Source: Campylobacter concisus
GTDB lineage: Bacteria > Campylobacterota > Campylobacteria > Campylobacterales > Campylobacteraceae
DNA: 64,000 bases
NCBI RefSeq assembly: GCF_003048535.1
Contig: NZ_PIRQ01000002.1
Coordinates: 243,947 to 307,946, forward strand
Direction of reading: 5' to 3'
This document shows, piece after piece, positions 43,343-54,478 of this stretch. A program made the position numbers and the translations under genes. Each line of letters opens with the position of its first letter. Positions within the stretch are counted from its first letter, which is position 1. The notes under the pieces were generated by a model. That model was not told the origin of the DNA and made no database searches. It worked only from the letters and a program-made list of their open reading frames with translations.

Positions 43343-44001
43343 AAATCCTCTTTTCCTATCCTATCTATTAGTTCCATCCACTTAGGATTTTGTTTTTTAT
43401 TTCCACCTGGTATTGCTTGACCAAGACCTTCTTGTTTTGCCAAGTATAGCGAATCACCATTAAAACTATAAACCGGAACAAGGTCTGTTCTTTGAGTTGC
43501 GATTTTTATTTTACCATTTATGTTATCTAAAATTAATGGAATAGATTTTGGTGTATCGTAATATGCTAAAACCATATGAGCTTGATTGTATCTTAAGGCT
43601 TTAACATATGTGAAGTATAATTTTTGAGTTGGAATTCCTAGCTGCTTTAGTGTAAAATATTTTGCGATAACGTAGTCTTCGCAGTCACCAGCACCTTTTC
43701 CTATAAATTCCATTCTAGTAGCCCAATAATCCTTTTTGTGCCAAAGCTGCATATCATCAACCCATCTAAAAGAGTTAAAAAAGTCATTTACTTTTATTAA
43801 CTTCTCTTGTTCCGTTGCATCTTGCAATGAAGTCATTAAAGAATTTAGAGCAGAAGCCCTTCTTCTTGCATCTTCTCCATAAATTTTAGCTACCTTTGCT
43901 ATAGTTGTTGATTTTATAAAATCTCCAATAGCACTTGCTAATAATAAAAAAAGGACGCTTACAATAAGCGTCCAAAAATTTGTCTTGACCCTCATGGTCA
44001 T
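43339..44001 (-). CDS. lapG: LapG-like periplasmic cysteine protease
   Basis: Bacterial transglutaminase-like cysteine proteinase. 220 residues. N-terminal helix (about 9-27) as signal anchor, then the domain with the catalytic triad visible in conserved motifs: Cys107 in GDCEDY, His142 in AHMVLAYY, and Asp159 in LILDN. The spacing (35 and 17 residues) matches LapG proteins. In Pseudomonas, LapG cuts the giant adhesin LapA near a TAAG site to release biofilm. The acidic residues near WVDD and DCED can hold the calcium ion. It lies between the TolC-family gene (14 bases) and lapD. Confidence 0.9.
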   Translation of the reverse strand: MTMRVKTNFWTLIVSVLFLLLASAIGDFIKSTTIAKVAKIYGEDARRRASALNSLMTSLQDATEQEKLIKVNDFFNSFRWVDDMQLWHKKDYWATRMEFIGKGAGDCEDYVIAKYFTLKQLGIPTQKLYFTYVKALRYNQAHMVLAYYDTPKSIPLILDNINGKIKIATQRTDLVPVYSFNGDSLYLAKQEGLGQAIPGGNKKQNPKWMELIDRIGKEDL

Positions 44002-44015
44002 TACTTTTTACATTT

Positions 44016-45686
44016 TTATCTTAAATCGTTTTGAATGCTGCAAGCACCTTGAATGTATCTCTTTGCAAAACCTGGTTCAAAGCTATCTGAGATCATTCCC
44101 ATATTATCTAATAGTCTGTATTTTGCATAAGATAGTGCTGTCTCAGTTGTAGCGATCTCTTTTAATGCAGAGTTATATTCATTTTCAGCATCAAGCAAGT
44201 TTATAAGATCACGACGACCGATTCTAAACTCATCCTGATAAGCGTCAAGTGTAGCTTTAGCATATTCAACGTGTTGATTTAAGTATCCCATTTTCTCTTG
44301 GTTAAGAACATAATTTTGCCATGAAAATTCCAAAGATTCTTTAAGCTCTCTTACAAGATTATCCAAAGTTTGTTGCTCTTGTTGAACAGCAAGTTGGCTT
44401 TTTTCTTTATCTAGTTTATCATTGCCTTTATTGTAAAGGTTATAGTTTAGTCTCAAAAGTGCGTCAAATGTTTGTTCTTCATAATTATCATATAAAACAT
44501 TTGAATGATCATATGTACCAGATACGACAAGATCTAGCTTTGGCAAGAATAGCGCATTTTTCTCTTTCACAACTGACTCTGCCATAGCAATATTTGATTT
44601 TTGAACTAAAAGTGATGGGTTGCAAAGAATTGCTTTATTATAAACAGCTTCTTTTGTGCTAGGCAAAGGAAGGCCAAACTCAGGCATTACTAAATTTTTA
44701 GCTGCAACTTTTTTCCCATACAATTTCTCAAATGTAGAAAGTGCATCTTCATAGTTATTTTTAGCGGCTGTATAGTTTGATTGAGCTAGAGTATAGCGTG
44801 ATCCAGCTTGTCTCTCTTCAGAAGCTACACCATAACCTGATCTTGCTCTATCTTTAATTTGGCTATAAATCTCCTCATGACTCTTTACGTTTTCTTCTTC
44901 AATGTCTAAAATTCTTTTAGTTTGAAGAACTTGCAAGTAAGCATTTGTAGCATTTAATGTAAGTCTATCTGCAGCTTGTGCTACTGAATAAGCAGCTGAA
45001 TCAAGCCTTGCACTTTGAGAATTTATTCTATTTTTATCAGCACCACCATTGTATAAATTTTCAACCAAGGTTAGAGATGTGCCAGAAATTCTTCCATCTC
45101 CTCTTCTTGTAGAAACTCCATCATCAAGGCGTTTTTTCTCATATCCCACTCTAGCAGCAGCGTCAAGTGTTGGATAATAGGCATTTTTTGCTATTTTTAG
45201 ATCTTTGCCAACTTGTAGATAGTTAAATTCTGTAGCTTTTAAGCTTGGATTTTCATTTAAAATAGTCTTTATAACTTGATCTAAAGTCAAAACTCCATCA
45301 TCAACTTGTGCTACTGGTTTTACTTCAGTTGATATAGCTTGTTCTATATTAGATTTTTTTGTTATTTGAGTATCAGCTACAGGTACTTTTGCTCTCATTA
45401 AAGCATCTTTATATCCTGACTCATTTTGAACTTTAGTCAATAATTCATTAGCTTCATTTTCAGAAACTGGAACTGTGTCAACATATAAAAATTTTCGTCC
45501 ACCAACCTCATAGATACCTGTGGTCAGCCTACTATCAGAAATTTTACTATTAACTTTATTAATAGCACTGTCGATTCTAGCCTGATTATCATCTTGTGCA
45601 AATGAAGCTAGAAAAATCCTATAAGGAACATCTTGAGCTGACAGTACAGTTGCTGCCAAAGCACTAATTGCTAACATCTTTTTCAT
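44016..45686 (-). CDS. TolC-family outer membrane channel with N-terminal SPOR-like domain
   Basis: 556 residues from ATG 45686, with AAGGAT 7 bases upstream; the longer frame upstream is not used. Signal peptide about 1-17 (ending VLSAQ). Residues about 21-100 look like a SPOR-type module (YRIFLASFAQ, then RKFLYVDTVPVSENEANELL), which binds septal or denuded peptidoglycan. An OEP/TolC body follows from about 131 (TLDQVIKTILNENPSLKATE) with the repeated helical hairpins of TolC, ending with RYIQGACSIQNDLR. First gene of the operon; the channel of the Lap-type exporter. Confidence 0.9.
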   Translation of the reverse strand: MKKMLAISALAATVLSAQDVPYRIFLASFAQDDNQARIDSAINKVNSKISDSRLTTGIYEVGGRKFLYVDTVPVSENEANELLTKVQNESGYKDALMRAKVPVADTQITKKSNIEQAISTEVKPVAQVDDGVLTLDQVIKTILNENPSLKATEFNYLQVGKDLKIAKNAYYPTLDAAARVGYEKKRLDDGVSTRRGDGRISGTSLTLVENLYNGGADKNRINSQSARLDSAAYSVAQAADRLTLNATNAYLQVLQTKRILDIEEENVKSHEEIYSQIKDRARSGYGVASEERQAGSRYTLAQSNYTAAKNNYEDALSTFEKLYGKKVAAKNLVMPEFGLPLPSTKEAVYNKAILCNPSLLVQKSNIAMAESVVKEKNALFLPKLDLVVSGTYDHSNVLYDNYEEQTFDALLRLNYNLYNKGNDKLDKEKSQLAVQQEQQTLDNLVRELKESLEFSWQNYVLNQEKMGYLNQHVEYAKATLDAYQDEFRIGRRDLINLLDAENEYNSALKEIATTETALSYAKYRLLDNMGMISDSFEPGFAKRYIQGACSIQNDLR

Positions 45687-45743
45687 AACTAAGATCCTTT
45701 TACCTTTTTTTATCATTAAGTCTATACTTAAATTTTGACACGA

Positions 45744-45749
45744 ATTATA
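45744..45749 (-). promoter_or_regulatory. -10 element of the Lap-type operon promoter
   Basis: Extended -10 TGGTGTATAAT on the - strand; transcription expected near 45737, about 50 bases before the TolC-family ATG. No clear -35. Confidence 0.65.
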
Positions 45750-45801
45750 CACCAAGAAATATTAAACGTATTTTAAATATCTTATGACAAAAAAATAATT
45801 T

Positions 45802-48555
<2,754 letters not shown>

Positions 48556-48556
48556 C

Positions 48557-49528
48557 TTAGCCCCTTAAAATTTTGGCTGCTTCTTTTGCGTGATATGAAA
48601 TGATCAAATTTGCCCCTGCTCTTTTAAAGCCAATCAAAGTCTCCATCATAACGCGATCATAGTCTATGATGCCAGCTTTTGCGCCAGCTTTTAGCAGCGC
48701 GTACTCACCGCTTACGTTATAGACACAAAGTGGTAGAAGTGTTAAATTTCTAAGCTCTCTAACTACGTCAAGATAGGCAAGCGCTGGCTTTACCATCAAG
48801 ATATCAGCGCCTTGTGCCTCGTCCTGCAAGCTCTCATTGATAGCCTCTAGGCGGTTTGCGCTGTCCATTTGGTAGCTCTTTCTATCGCCAAAGCTTGGAG
48901 CGCTTTGCGCCACATCGCGAAATGGTCCGTAGTAGGCTGAGGCAAATTTAGTCGAGTATGCCATCACTGGTAAATTCTCAAAGCCGTTGCTATCAAGTGC
49001 CTCTCTTAGCGTTGCAATGATGCCATCCATCATACCGCTTGGTGCGATCATATCGGCCCCATTTTGAGCGTGTATCAAGGCTTGTTTGGCTGAAATTTCA
49101 AGTGTGGCATCGTTGTCGATGGTGTTATGTACGTGATCGATTATGCCGCAGTGGCCGTGGTCTGTGTACTCGCAAAAGCAAAGATCAGTGACGACTACCA
49201 AATTTGGAAATTTATCTTTTATGGCTCTAAGCGCAGTTGCGATAATGCCGTCATTACTTAGTGCGTCACTGCCAACGCTATCTTTTAGGCTTGGTATGCC
49301 AAATAAAATGATCGATTTTATGCCTAAATTTACTATCTCTTTGCACTCTTTTAAAATTTCATCGATACTCATTTGATAAACGCCCGGCATCGAAGCGATC
49401 TCGTTTTTAACGCCTTTGCCCTCGACTACAAAGAGTGGATAGATAAAGTCATTTACGCTAAGGCTAGTCTCTCTTACCATGTCTCTTAAAGCTGGATTTA
49501 TTCTTAATCTTCTAAAACGTTTAAACAT
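48557..49528 (-). CDS. hemB: Delta-aminolevulinic acid dehydratase (porphobilinogen synthase)
   Basis: Condenses two 5-aminolevulinate molecules. 323 residues. Active-site lysines lie in the motifs [15 protein letters not shown] and [13 protein letters not shown]. The metal region [14 protein letters not shown] carries cysteines for a zinc-type enzyme. N-terminal arm [16 protein letters not shown] is typical. Second haem-pathway gene of this cluster. Divergent from ribA. Confidence 0.96.
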   Translation of the reverse strand: MFKRFRRLRINPALRDMVRETSLSVNDFIYPLFVVEGKGVKNEIASMPGVYQMSIDEILKECKEIVNLGIKSIILFGIPSLKDSVGSDALSNDGIIATALRAIKDKFPNLVVVTDLCFCEYTDHGHCGIIDHVHNTIDNDATLEISAKQALIHAQNGADMIAPSGMMDGIIATLREALDSNGFENLPVMAYSTKFASAYYGPFRDVAQSAPSFGDRKSYQMDSANRLEAINESLQDEAQGADILMVKPALAYLDVVRELRNLTLLPLCVYNVSGEYALLKAGAKAGIIDYDRVMMETLIGFKRAGANLIISYHAKEAAKILRG

Positions 49529-49596
49529 ATTTTTGCCTTTTCTTTGTTAAAATGCGTGATTTTTAGCTAGTTTAGCACAGTTGGAGTAAATTTAAA

Positions 49597-50160
49597 ATGA
49601 AAATAGAAATTTCAAACGCTGCAAATCTACCTTCAAGATTTGGCACTTATAAGGTTCAAGCCTTCAAAGAAGGGGTAAAAGAGCACCTCGTGATCTACAA
49701 AGAGCCTTTGAGCGAAGTGGTAAATCTTAGAATTCACTCCGAATGCCTAACTGGCGATGCGATCGGAAGCCTAAAGTGCGACTGCCGCGACCAGCTCGAA
49801 GCGAGCCTAAAATATATCGAAGAAAATGGTGGCATGGTCATCTACCTGCGTCAAGAGGGCAGAAATATCGGGCTTTTAAATAAGATAAACGCTTATAGCC
49901 TCCAAGATAAGGGCTTTGACACGATAGAAGCCAATCACCAGCTAGGTTTTAAAGCCGATGAGAGGACTTATGAAGTGGTTGATTTTATCCTAAATCACTA
50001 CGGCATAAAAGAGGTAAATTTGCTCACAAACAACCCTTTAAAACTTCACGGACTAAGCTCAGTAAAGATTGTAAAACGCGTGCCTATCGTCATCAAGCCA
50101 AATAAATTTAACGAAGGCTACTTGAAAGTAAAAAAAGAGCAAATGGGACACATCCTGTGA
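49597..50160 (+). CDS. ribA: GTP cyclohydrolase II
   Basis: First step of riboflavin synthesis from GTP. 187 residues, single domain (no fused DHBP synthase). The zinc ligands are in [17 protein letters not shown], and the catalytic region [17 protein letters not shown] plus the motif EANHQLGF follow. Matches Campylobacter synteny after hemB (divergent). AGTAAATTTAAA precedes the ATG; Shine-Dalgarno is weak. Its stop overlaps the rsmG start. Confidence 0.96.
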   Translation: MKIEISNAANLPSRFGTYKVQAFKEGVKEHLVIYKEPLSEVVNLRIHSECLTGDAIGSLKCDCRDQLEASLKYIEENGGMVIYLRQEGRNIGLLNKINAYSLQDKGFDTIEANHQLGFKADERTYEVVDFILNHYGIKEVNLLTNNPLKLHGLSSVKIVKRVPIVIKPNKFNEGYLKVKKEQMGHIL

Positions 50161-50726
50161 TGAAAAATGAGCTTTATTTGCCAGCTGAATTTGACGAAAA
50201 AGTAAAGGCTTACGCTCAAACTTTTGCTAAATTTAACAAAGTTCATAGCTTAAGCAATTATAAAGACATAAGCGAGCAGGTGCTTGATAGTATTAGACCG
50301 CTTGAAATTTTTGACCTAAATGCCAAAACAGCGATCGATGTAGGTAGCGGAGCTGGCTTTCCAGCGATATTTTTAGCCCTTGCGATGCCGCGCACTAAGT
50401 GGCACCTTTTTGAGCCGATAGCCAAAAAGTCATCATTTCTAAGCTACGCTAAGATCGAGCTTGGCTTGCAAAATTTAGAAGTTCATAGCCAAAAGATCGA
50501 GCTTACAGATAAATTTACGGCTGATCTCATCACCTCAAGGGCGCTTAGCAAGACAAAAGAGCTTATAAAAATTTGCGAGGGATTTTACGATGAAAATACT
50601 AAATTTCTCATCTACAAGGGCTCAAGTGTCATGGATGAAATTTCAGGCATCGACGCGCAAATTTATAATGAAAAAAACAGAAACTACATATATTTTAATC
50701 TCAAAAATCAAGGGGAGATACGTTGA
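50160..50726 (+). CDS. rsmG: 16S rRNA (guanine-527-N7)-methyltransferase RsmG
   Basis: Methylates G527 of 16S rRNA with SAM. 188 residues from the ATG at 50160, which overlaps the ribA TGA; a GTG at 50157 is one codon further upstream. Motif [12 protein letters not shown] is the SAM-binding loop, and [14 protein letters not shown] follows. Shorter than E. coli RsmG (207). Its end overlaps the next gene by 4 bases. Confidence 0.92.
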   Translation: MKNELYLPAEFDEKVKAYAQTFAKFNKVHSLSNYKDISEQVLDSIRPLEIFDLNAKTAIDVGSGAGFPAIFLALAMPRTKWHLFEPIAKKSSFLSYAKIELGLQNLEVHSQKIELTDKFTADLITSRALSKTKELIKICEGFYDENTKFLIYKGSSVMDEISGIDAQIYNEKNRNYIYFNLKNQGEIR

Positions 50727-50917
50727 AATACTTGCTTTTTGTAGCGATTTTGGTTGCGATTTACATCATATTTTTTAAAAATAGAAAAAATAGCGACAAG
50801 ATAAGCGCCAGTAACTTCGAAGAGTGCAGCAAATGCGGTGTCTTTAGCGACATCGACCAAATGGTATTAAGAGACGGAAAATATATCTGCAAAGAGTGTA
50901 TAAAGGGTGAGAGATGA
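50723..50917 (+). CDS. Small membrane protein with a CxxC zinc-ribbon-like end (PP0621-like)
   Basis: 64 residues. N-terminal membrane helix (about 1-17), then a polar part with two CxxC pairs: CSKC at about 36-39 and CKEC at about 57-60, a small zinc ribbon on a membrane anchor. It resembles the PP0621 family by layout. The start is a TTG at 50723 with AGGGGAG 6 bases upstream. It overlaps rsmG (TTGA) and the next gene, so the four genes ribA-rsmG-this-next form a tight unit. Confidence 0.75.
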   Translation: MKYLLFVAILVAIYIIFFKNRKNSDKISASNFEECSKCGVFSDIDQMVLRDGKYICKECIKGER

Positions 50918-51279
50918 AAATTTTGGGTGATGAGCTGATCAAATTTGAGCCACTATTTCTTTGCAAAAGCGAAGATGAAATTTCAAACGGTAGGCAAAAT
51001 CTCTTTAAATTTGATAGAAATTTGATAAAAAGAGCGCTAGAAGCTGAAGCAAACTTTAGCATCATCGCAAATGACATAAACGAAGCTATCATCGCAAACG
51101 CCGCTGGAGCAAAATTTATTATCGCAGATATTGACATTGCAAAAGATCTAGCAAAGATAGCTGAGAGTTATCTATTTGACGCACTTATAGCTGTTTTGAT
51201 AAAAGATGAAAGCGAGCTAGCACAGCTTGCAAAATTTAACATAGACGCAGTGATCTTGCCAAATGCTATAAAAGAATAA
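50914..51279 (+). CDS. Hypothetical protein
   Basis: 121 residues, not recognised. Soluble, rich in alanine and isoleucine, with repeated IAND/IAN and AKFIIADIDIAKDLAKIAE segments suggesting an alpha/beta fold. In length and pattern it resembles short proteins with a TIM-barrel fragment or a pseudo-enzyme, but no catalytic residues can be pointed to. It overlaps the preceding gene by 4 bases and precedes htpX by 8. Confidence 0.65.
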   Translation: MKILGDELIKFEPLFLCKSEDEISNGRQNLFKFDRNLIKRALEAEANFSIIANDINEAIIANAAGAKFIIADIDIAKDLAKIAESYLFDALIAVLIKDESELAQLAKFNIDAVILPNAIKE

Positions 51280-51287
51280 GGACAAAA

Positions 51288-52157
51288 ATGGAAATTTTTA
51301 AAACTGCTTTTTTAATGGTTACTTTAATGCTGATTTTTATCGCTGTTGGCGGATATATTGGCGGTGAGCATGGCATGATGATCGCCTTTTTGATAGCGGC
51401 TGGTACAAATATCTTTTCATATTTTTTTAGTGATACTCTGGTGCTTAAAAGATACAACGCTATCCCAGTCGATGAGAGCAACGCTCACGGGCTTTATGAG
51501 ATCGTATCTCGCCTCACACAAAAGGCAAATTTGCCTATGCCAAAAATTTACATTATCCCAGAAGAGGTGCCAAACGCCTTTGCCACAGGCAGAAACCCAA
51601 GCCACGCAGCTGTCGCGGTAACTGAGGGGCTTTTAAAAATTTTAAATGAAAACGAGATCGAGGGCGTGCTAGCTCATGAGCTAAGCCACGTAAGGCATTA
51701 CGACATCCTAACTGGCTCAATCGCTGCCATACTAGCTGGTGCTATCGCAATGCTTGCAAATTTTGCTAAGATTGGCAGTATTGCTGGGCAGAGTGGCGGT
51801 TCAAGAAGAGGCGGCGGTAATGCCATCGTTATGCTAGCACTTGCTATACTCATGCCAATAGCTGCCACAATTATCCAAATGGCGATCTCAAGGGAGCGCG
51901 AGTATAAGGCGGACAAGGGCGCAGCCTATATAACAGGACACCCAGAGTGGCTTGCAAGCGCTCTAAGAAAGCTTGAGAGTTACTCAAATTCTTACATTAT
52001 GCAAAATGCAAGCGAACAAAGTGCTCATATGTTTATCGTAAATCCATTTGGCTCGCTAACTAACAAGCTTGGCGTACTTTTTAGAACGCATCCAAGCACT
52101 AGCGATAGGATCGCTGAGCTTCAAAGGCTTGAACAAGAGATAAAAAGAGGCATGTAA
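51288..52157 (+). CDS. htpX: Membrane zinc metalloprotease HtpX
   Basis: Quality-control protease of the inner membrane (M48 family). 289 residues. Two N-terminal spans (about 5-22 and 27-45), the active-site motif HELSH with His130, Glu131 and His134, further spans around 145-165 and 180-200, and the third ligand glutamate in REREYKADKGA. The C-terminal FRTHPSTSDRIAELQ is the standard HtpX ending. It has AGGACAAAA before the ATG and a terminator after the stop. Confidence 0.95.
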   Translation: MEIFKTAFLMVTLMLIFIAVGGYIGGEHGMMIAFLIAAGTNIFSYFFSDTLVLKRYNAIPVDESNAHGLYEIVSRLTQKANLPMPKIYIIPEEVPNAFATGRNPSHAAVAVTEGLLKILNENEIEGVLAHELSHVRHYDILTGSIAAILAGAIAMLANFAKIGSIAGQSGGSRRGGGNAIVMLALAILMPIAATIIQMAISREREYKADKGAAYITGHPEWLASALRKLESYSNSYIMQNASEQSAHMFIVNPFGSLTNKLGVLFRTHPSTSDRIAELQRLEQEIKRGM

Positions 52158-52191
52158 AAATTTAGTCCTTAGTAAAATTTGGGCTAAATTT
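52158..52191 (+). terminator. Terminator after htpX
   Basis: Eleven-base stem AAATTTAGTCC / GGGCTAAATTT (one wobble) and a twelve-base loop, starting at the htpX stop, followed by CTTTTTTCTG on the + strand. The rest of the gap to 52397 has no gene. Confidence 0.75.
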
Positions 52192-52397
52192 CTTTTTTCT
52201 GTCATCTTTTTTGGCTTTAAATTTAGGCATTTACAAGAAATTTTAAATTTTATGAGCGAGTAGTTTCGGATCTAAAATTTGAGCCAAGCGGTGGGCAAAA
52301 TCAAATTTTAGTAGTCGATTCTTGCAAGTAAATAAAATTTTAAAATTTACAAAAATATCAAGTTTACAACCAAAAAACCAAAATTTAGCCCCAAATT

Positions 52398-52799
52398 TCA
52401 CTGCAATTTCTTGCAGTCACGATCTTCTATAGTGTACTCAAAAATAAGCTCACCATTTTCTGAATAGAAAAGCTCGTCCAAGGCAACACCAATACTCAGC
52501 ATATTTAAGATTTCTTTATCTTTGCAAGCAGTTCGCAGATTCTCTTTTTTGATAGCTTCGATAAATTCCAAAAGCTCTTTCTCTTCAAGCCTTTTGATCT
52601 CTTGCTTTCTTGCGTGTTTGACAGCATATCTATAAATGAGCGTATCACCTACATTTAGAATATCGTTTAGTATAAGTGTTGGTGTGCAGATAAATGGAAG
52701 CTTTTTTTTGTAGTAAGTTGCGTGATTTTTCGCTGCCATATCTGGCGTAAGAGCCAGGGCAAGCGAGTAAAAAAACAGTAAAAAAATGACTACTCGCAA
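52398..52799 (-). CDS. Hypothetical exported protein (end of the cell-wall operon)
   Basis: 133 residues, not recognised. Signal peptide about 1-16 (FLLFFYSLALA). The mature part is basic and helical, with three cysteines (FICTP, TACKD and DRDCK), suggesting disulfides. The start is a TTG at 52799, overlapping the previous gene by 10 bases, so the two are probably coupled. Last gene of the run with alr and the transpeptidase-fold gene; a periplasmic cell-wall role is inferred from position only. Confidence 0.65.
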   Translation of the reverse strand: MRVVIFLLFFYSLALALTPDMAAKNHATYYKKKLPFICTPTLILNDILNVGDTLIYRYAVKHARKQEIKRLEEKELLEFIEAIKKENLRTACKDKEILNMLSIGVALDELFYSENGELIFEYTIEDRDCKKLQ

Positions 52800-53221
52800 C
52801 TACTTTTATCCAAATTTATATCAAAAAAATGCCTGCCTTCAAAGCCGTAACTACCACTTAGCGTGATGCCACGATTTAGCACAGCTCTAGCCATACCTGA
52901 ATTGCAAAGCGCATCTTTTCCATTTTTATAAAACTCATCTTTTAAAGCTAAAATTTGAGCTTTATTGTAGCCTTTTATCCTCTTTGTCTTGGTCTCGTTT
53001 AAAACAAACTCACCATGTATGTTTAGCCCACTGCTACTTACATCTTTTAGCGTGATCATCTCATCGACCCTGCTTGGTAAATTTGGCTTTGCAGTTTGGA
53101 CGACAAAGGTTGGGATCTGCTTAGTGTCAAGCTGATTTAGTATCTGCTCATAAATTTTAAACTCACTCTCTTGCACACCAAAAGCAAGGCTAGCAAGAGC
53201 TAATAAAACGATCTTTTTCAC
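52790..53221 (-). CDS. Hypothetical exported protein downstream of alr
   Basis: 143 residues, not recognised. Signal peptide about 1-16 (KKIVLLALASLAFG). The mature part is mixed alpha/beta with two cysteines: ALCNSGMARAVLNRGIT and the C-terminal SSCE. The NSGMARAVLNRG stretch looks like a substrate or ligand site, but I cannot name one. Starts 9 bases after alr and overlaps the next gene. Confidence 0.7.
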   Translation of the reverse strand: MKKIVLLALASLAFGVQESEFKIYEQILNQLDTKQIPTFVVQTAKPNLPSRVDEMITLKDVSSSGLNIHGEFVLNETKTKRIKGYNKAQILALKDEFYKNGKDALCNSGMARAVLNRGITLSGSYGFEGRHFFDINLDKSSCE

Positions 53222-53230
53222 ACATTACCT

Positions 53231-54244
53231 TTATATAAATTTTCTAGTTATATTTGGCGAGAGTTTTACTAAAATATCATAACTTATCGTATCAAAAAAT
53301 TTCGCCCAAATATTTGCATTCTCAAGCACACAGACCCATTCGCCGCTATCTTTACAGCTAAAGCTATCCATAGAAATTTTGCCTAGTATTGGCTCGTTAT
53401 TGGCAAGTCTTAGCTCGCCACATCCATTGTATCTTAGCAATCCATCGCCATATCCAAGATCATAAGTGGCTACATTTATATCTTCTTTTGCGCTAAATTT
53501 AGCACCATATCCAACACCTTGACCACTTTTTAAAATACGCTTGCTAACTCTTTTTGCCCATAGTGAAAGTACCGGCTTTAACCCCAAACTATCATTGAAC
53601 TGAGAGTATCCATACTGAGCGATACCAACACGCACCATATCATCTTCAAGCTCGCCTGCTCTCTCAAGAGCAGCTGAGTTGTGAGAGTGAAAGATCGGTT
53701 TTTTTATACCAAACTCATCGCAAAGAGCTAAAATTTTCTCTTTTGCAGCCCTAAAATTTTCCCTTTGCACAAAATAATCAGCATTTAGCTCATCACTTGC
53801 GCGAAAATGAGTATAAGCTCCAAGAAGCTCTAAATTCCTTCTTGTTAAAATTTCAAAGGCGTAATCAAGCTCGCTTATATCAAGCCCATTTCTATGCATG
53901 CCAGTATCGATTGCAAGGTTGATTTTTGAGCCATCTTTTATCTTTAAAAGTGCCTCTATATCATTTATCGCATAGATAAATTTGCTGCTTTCATTTCCGG
54001 TTGGGATATGTGAGAGAATGAGAATATTTTCAAATATGTCAGAAATTTCATCTGCTTCAAACTCACTTTTTACAGCACAAATTTCTATGCCAAATTTTTT
54101 AGCTTCACTAGCAATAAGCCTTGCACCATGACCATAAGCATTGTCTTTTAATACAACTATTACTTTCTCTTTGCCACCAGCTTTAGCACAAATTTGAGTG
54201 AGGTTATGAATATATGAAGCTTTATTCAGGCGTATTTCAGACAT
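53231..54244 (-). CDS. alr: Alanine racemase
   Basis: Makes D-alanine for peptidoglycan with PLP. 337 residues, somewhat short for the family (about 360). The PLP lysine is Lys33 in LKDNAYGHG. The catalytic tyrosine lies in the region YDLGYGDGLLRYNG. DTGMHRNGL and the C-terminal GKISMDSFSC are family motifs. The 8-base overlap with the upstream small gene and the L,D-transpeptidase gene beyond it tie it to cell-wall work. Confidence 0.94.
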   Translation of the reverse strand: MSEIRLNKASYIHNLTQICAKAGGKEKVIVVLKDNAYGHGARLIASEAKKFGIEICAVKSEFEADEISDIFENILILSHIPTGNESSKFIYAINDIEALLKIKDGSKINLAIDTGMHRNGLDISELDYAFEILTRRNLELLGAYTHFRASDELNADYFVQRENFRAAKEKILALCDEFGIKKPIFHSHNSAALERAGELEDDMVRVGIAQYGYSQFNDSLGLKPVLSLWAKRVSKRILKSGQGVGYGAKFSAKEDINVATYDLGYGDGLLRYNGCGELRLANNEPILGKISMDSFSCKDSGEWVCVLENANIWAKFFDTISYDILVKLSPNITRKFI

Positions 54245-54476
54245 TAAAATTCACATTAAAAGCAGTATAAACATCCGGTAAAAGTTTTCTTACGTTGTAA
54301 TCAAATGCATAAAATTTAGCGTAAATTTCTTTCAGATCAGCCTCTTTTACTTTGCTAAAATCAAAAACATCAGTACCATTTTTCTTTGGAACTTGGCGGT
54401 CAAGCTCAGCAAAAAAAGCAGCTCTTGCCTCTAAAATTTTTTCGATTTTTTCTTTTACTTCTTGAGATTTTTCCAC
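54237..54476 (-). CDS. Small conserved helical protein (DUF2443-like)
   Basis: 79 residues, soluble, charged and helical: the first half (KEKIEKILEARAAFFAELDR) is a strong amphipathic helix; a second, FDFSKVKEADLKEIYAKFYA, follows. It resembles the DUF2443 group of Campylobacter and Helicobacter by size and pattern; this is a recollection, not a search. It lies 2 bases after the transpeptidase-fold gene and overlaps alr by 8. Confidence 0.7.
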   Translation of the reverse strand: MEKSQEVKEKIEKILEARAAFFAELDRQVPKKNGTDVFDFSKVKEADLKEIYAKFYAFDYNVRKLLPDVYTAFNVNFNV

Positions 54477-54478
54477 TT

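Noticed and set aside
52192..52397. Possible small gene in the gap after htpX
   Set aside because: Short frames without ribosome-binding sites; the gap is AT-rich noncoding sequence after a terminator.
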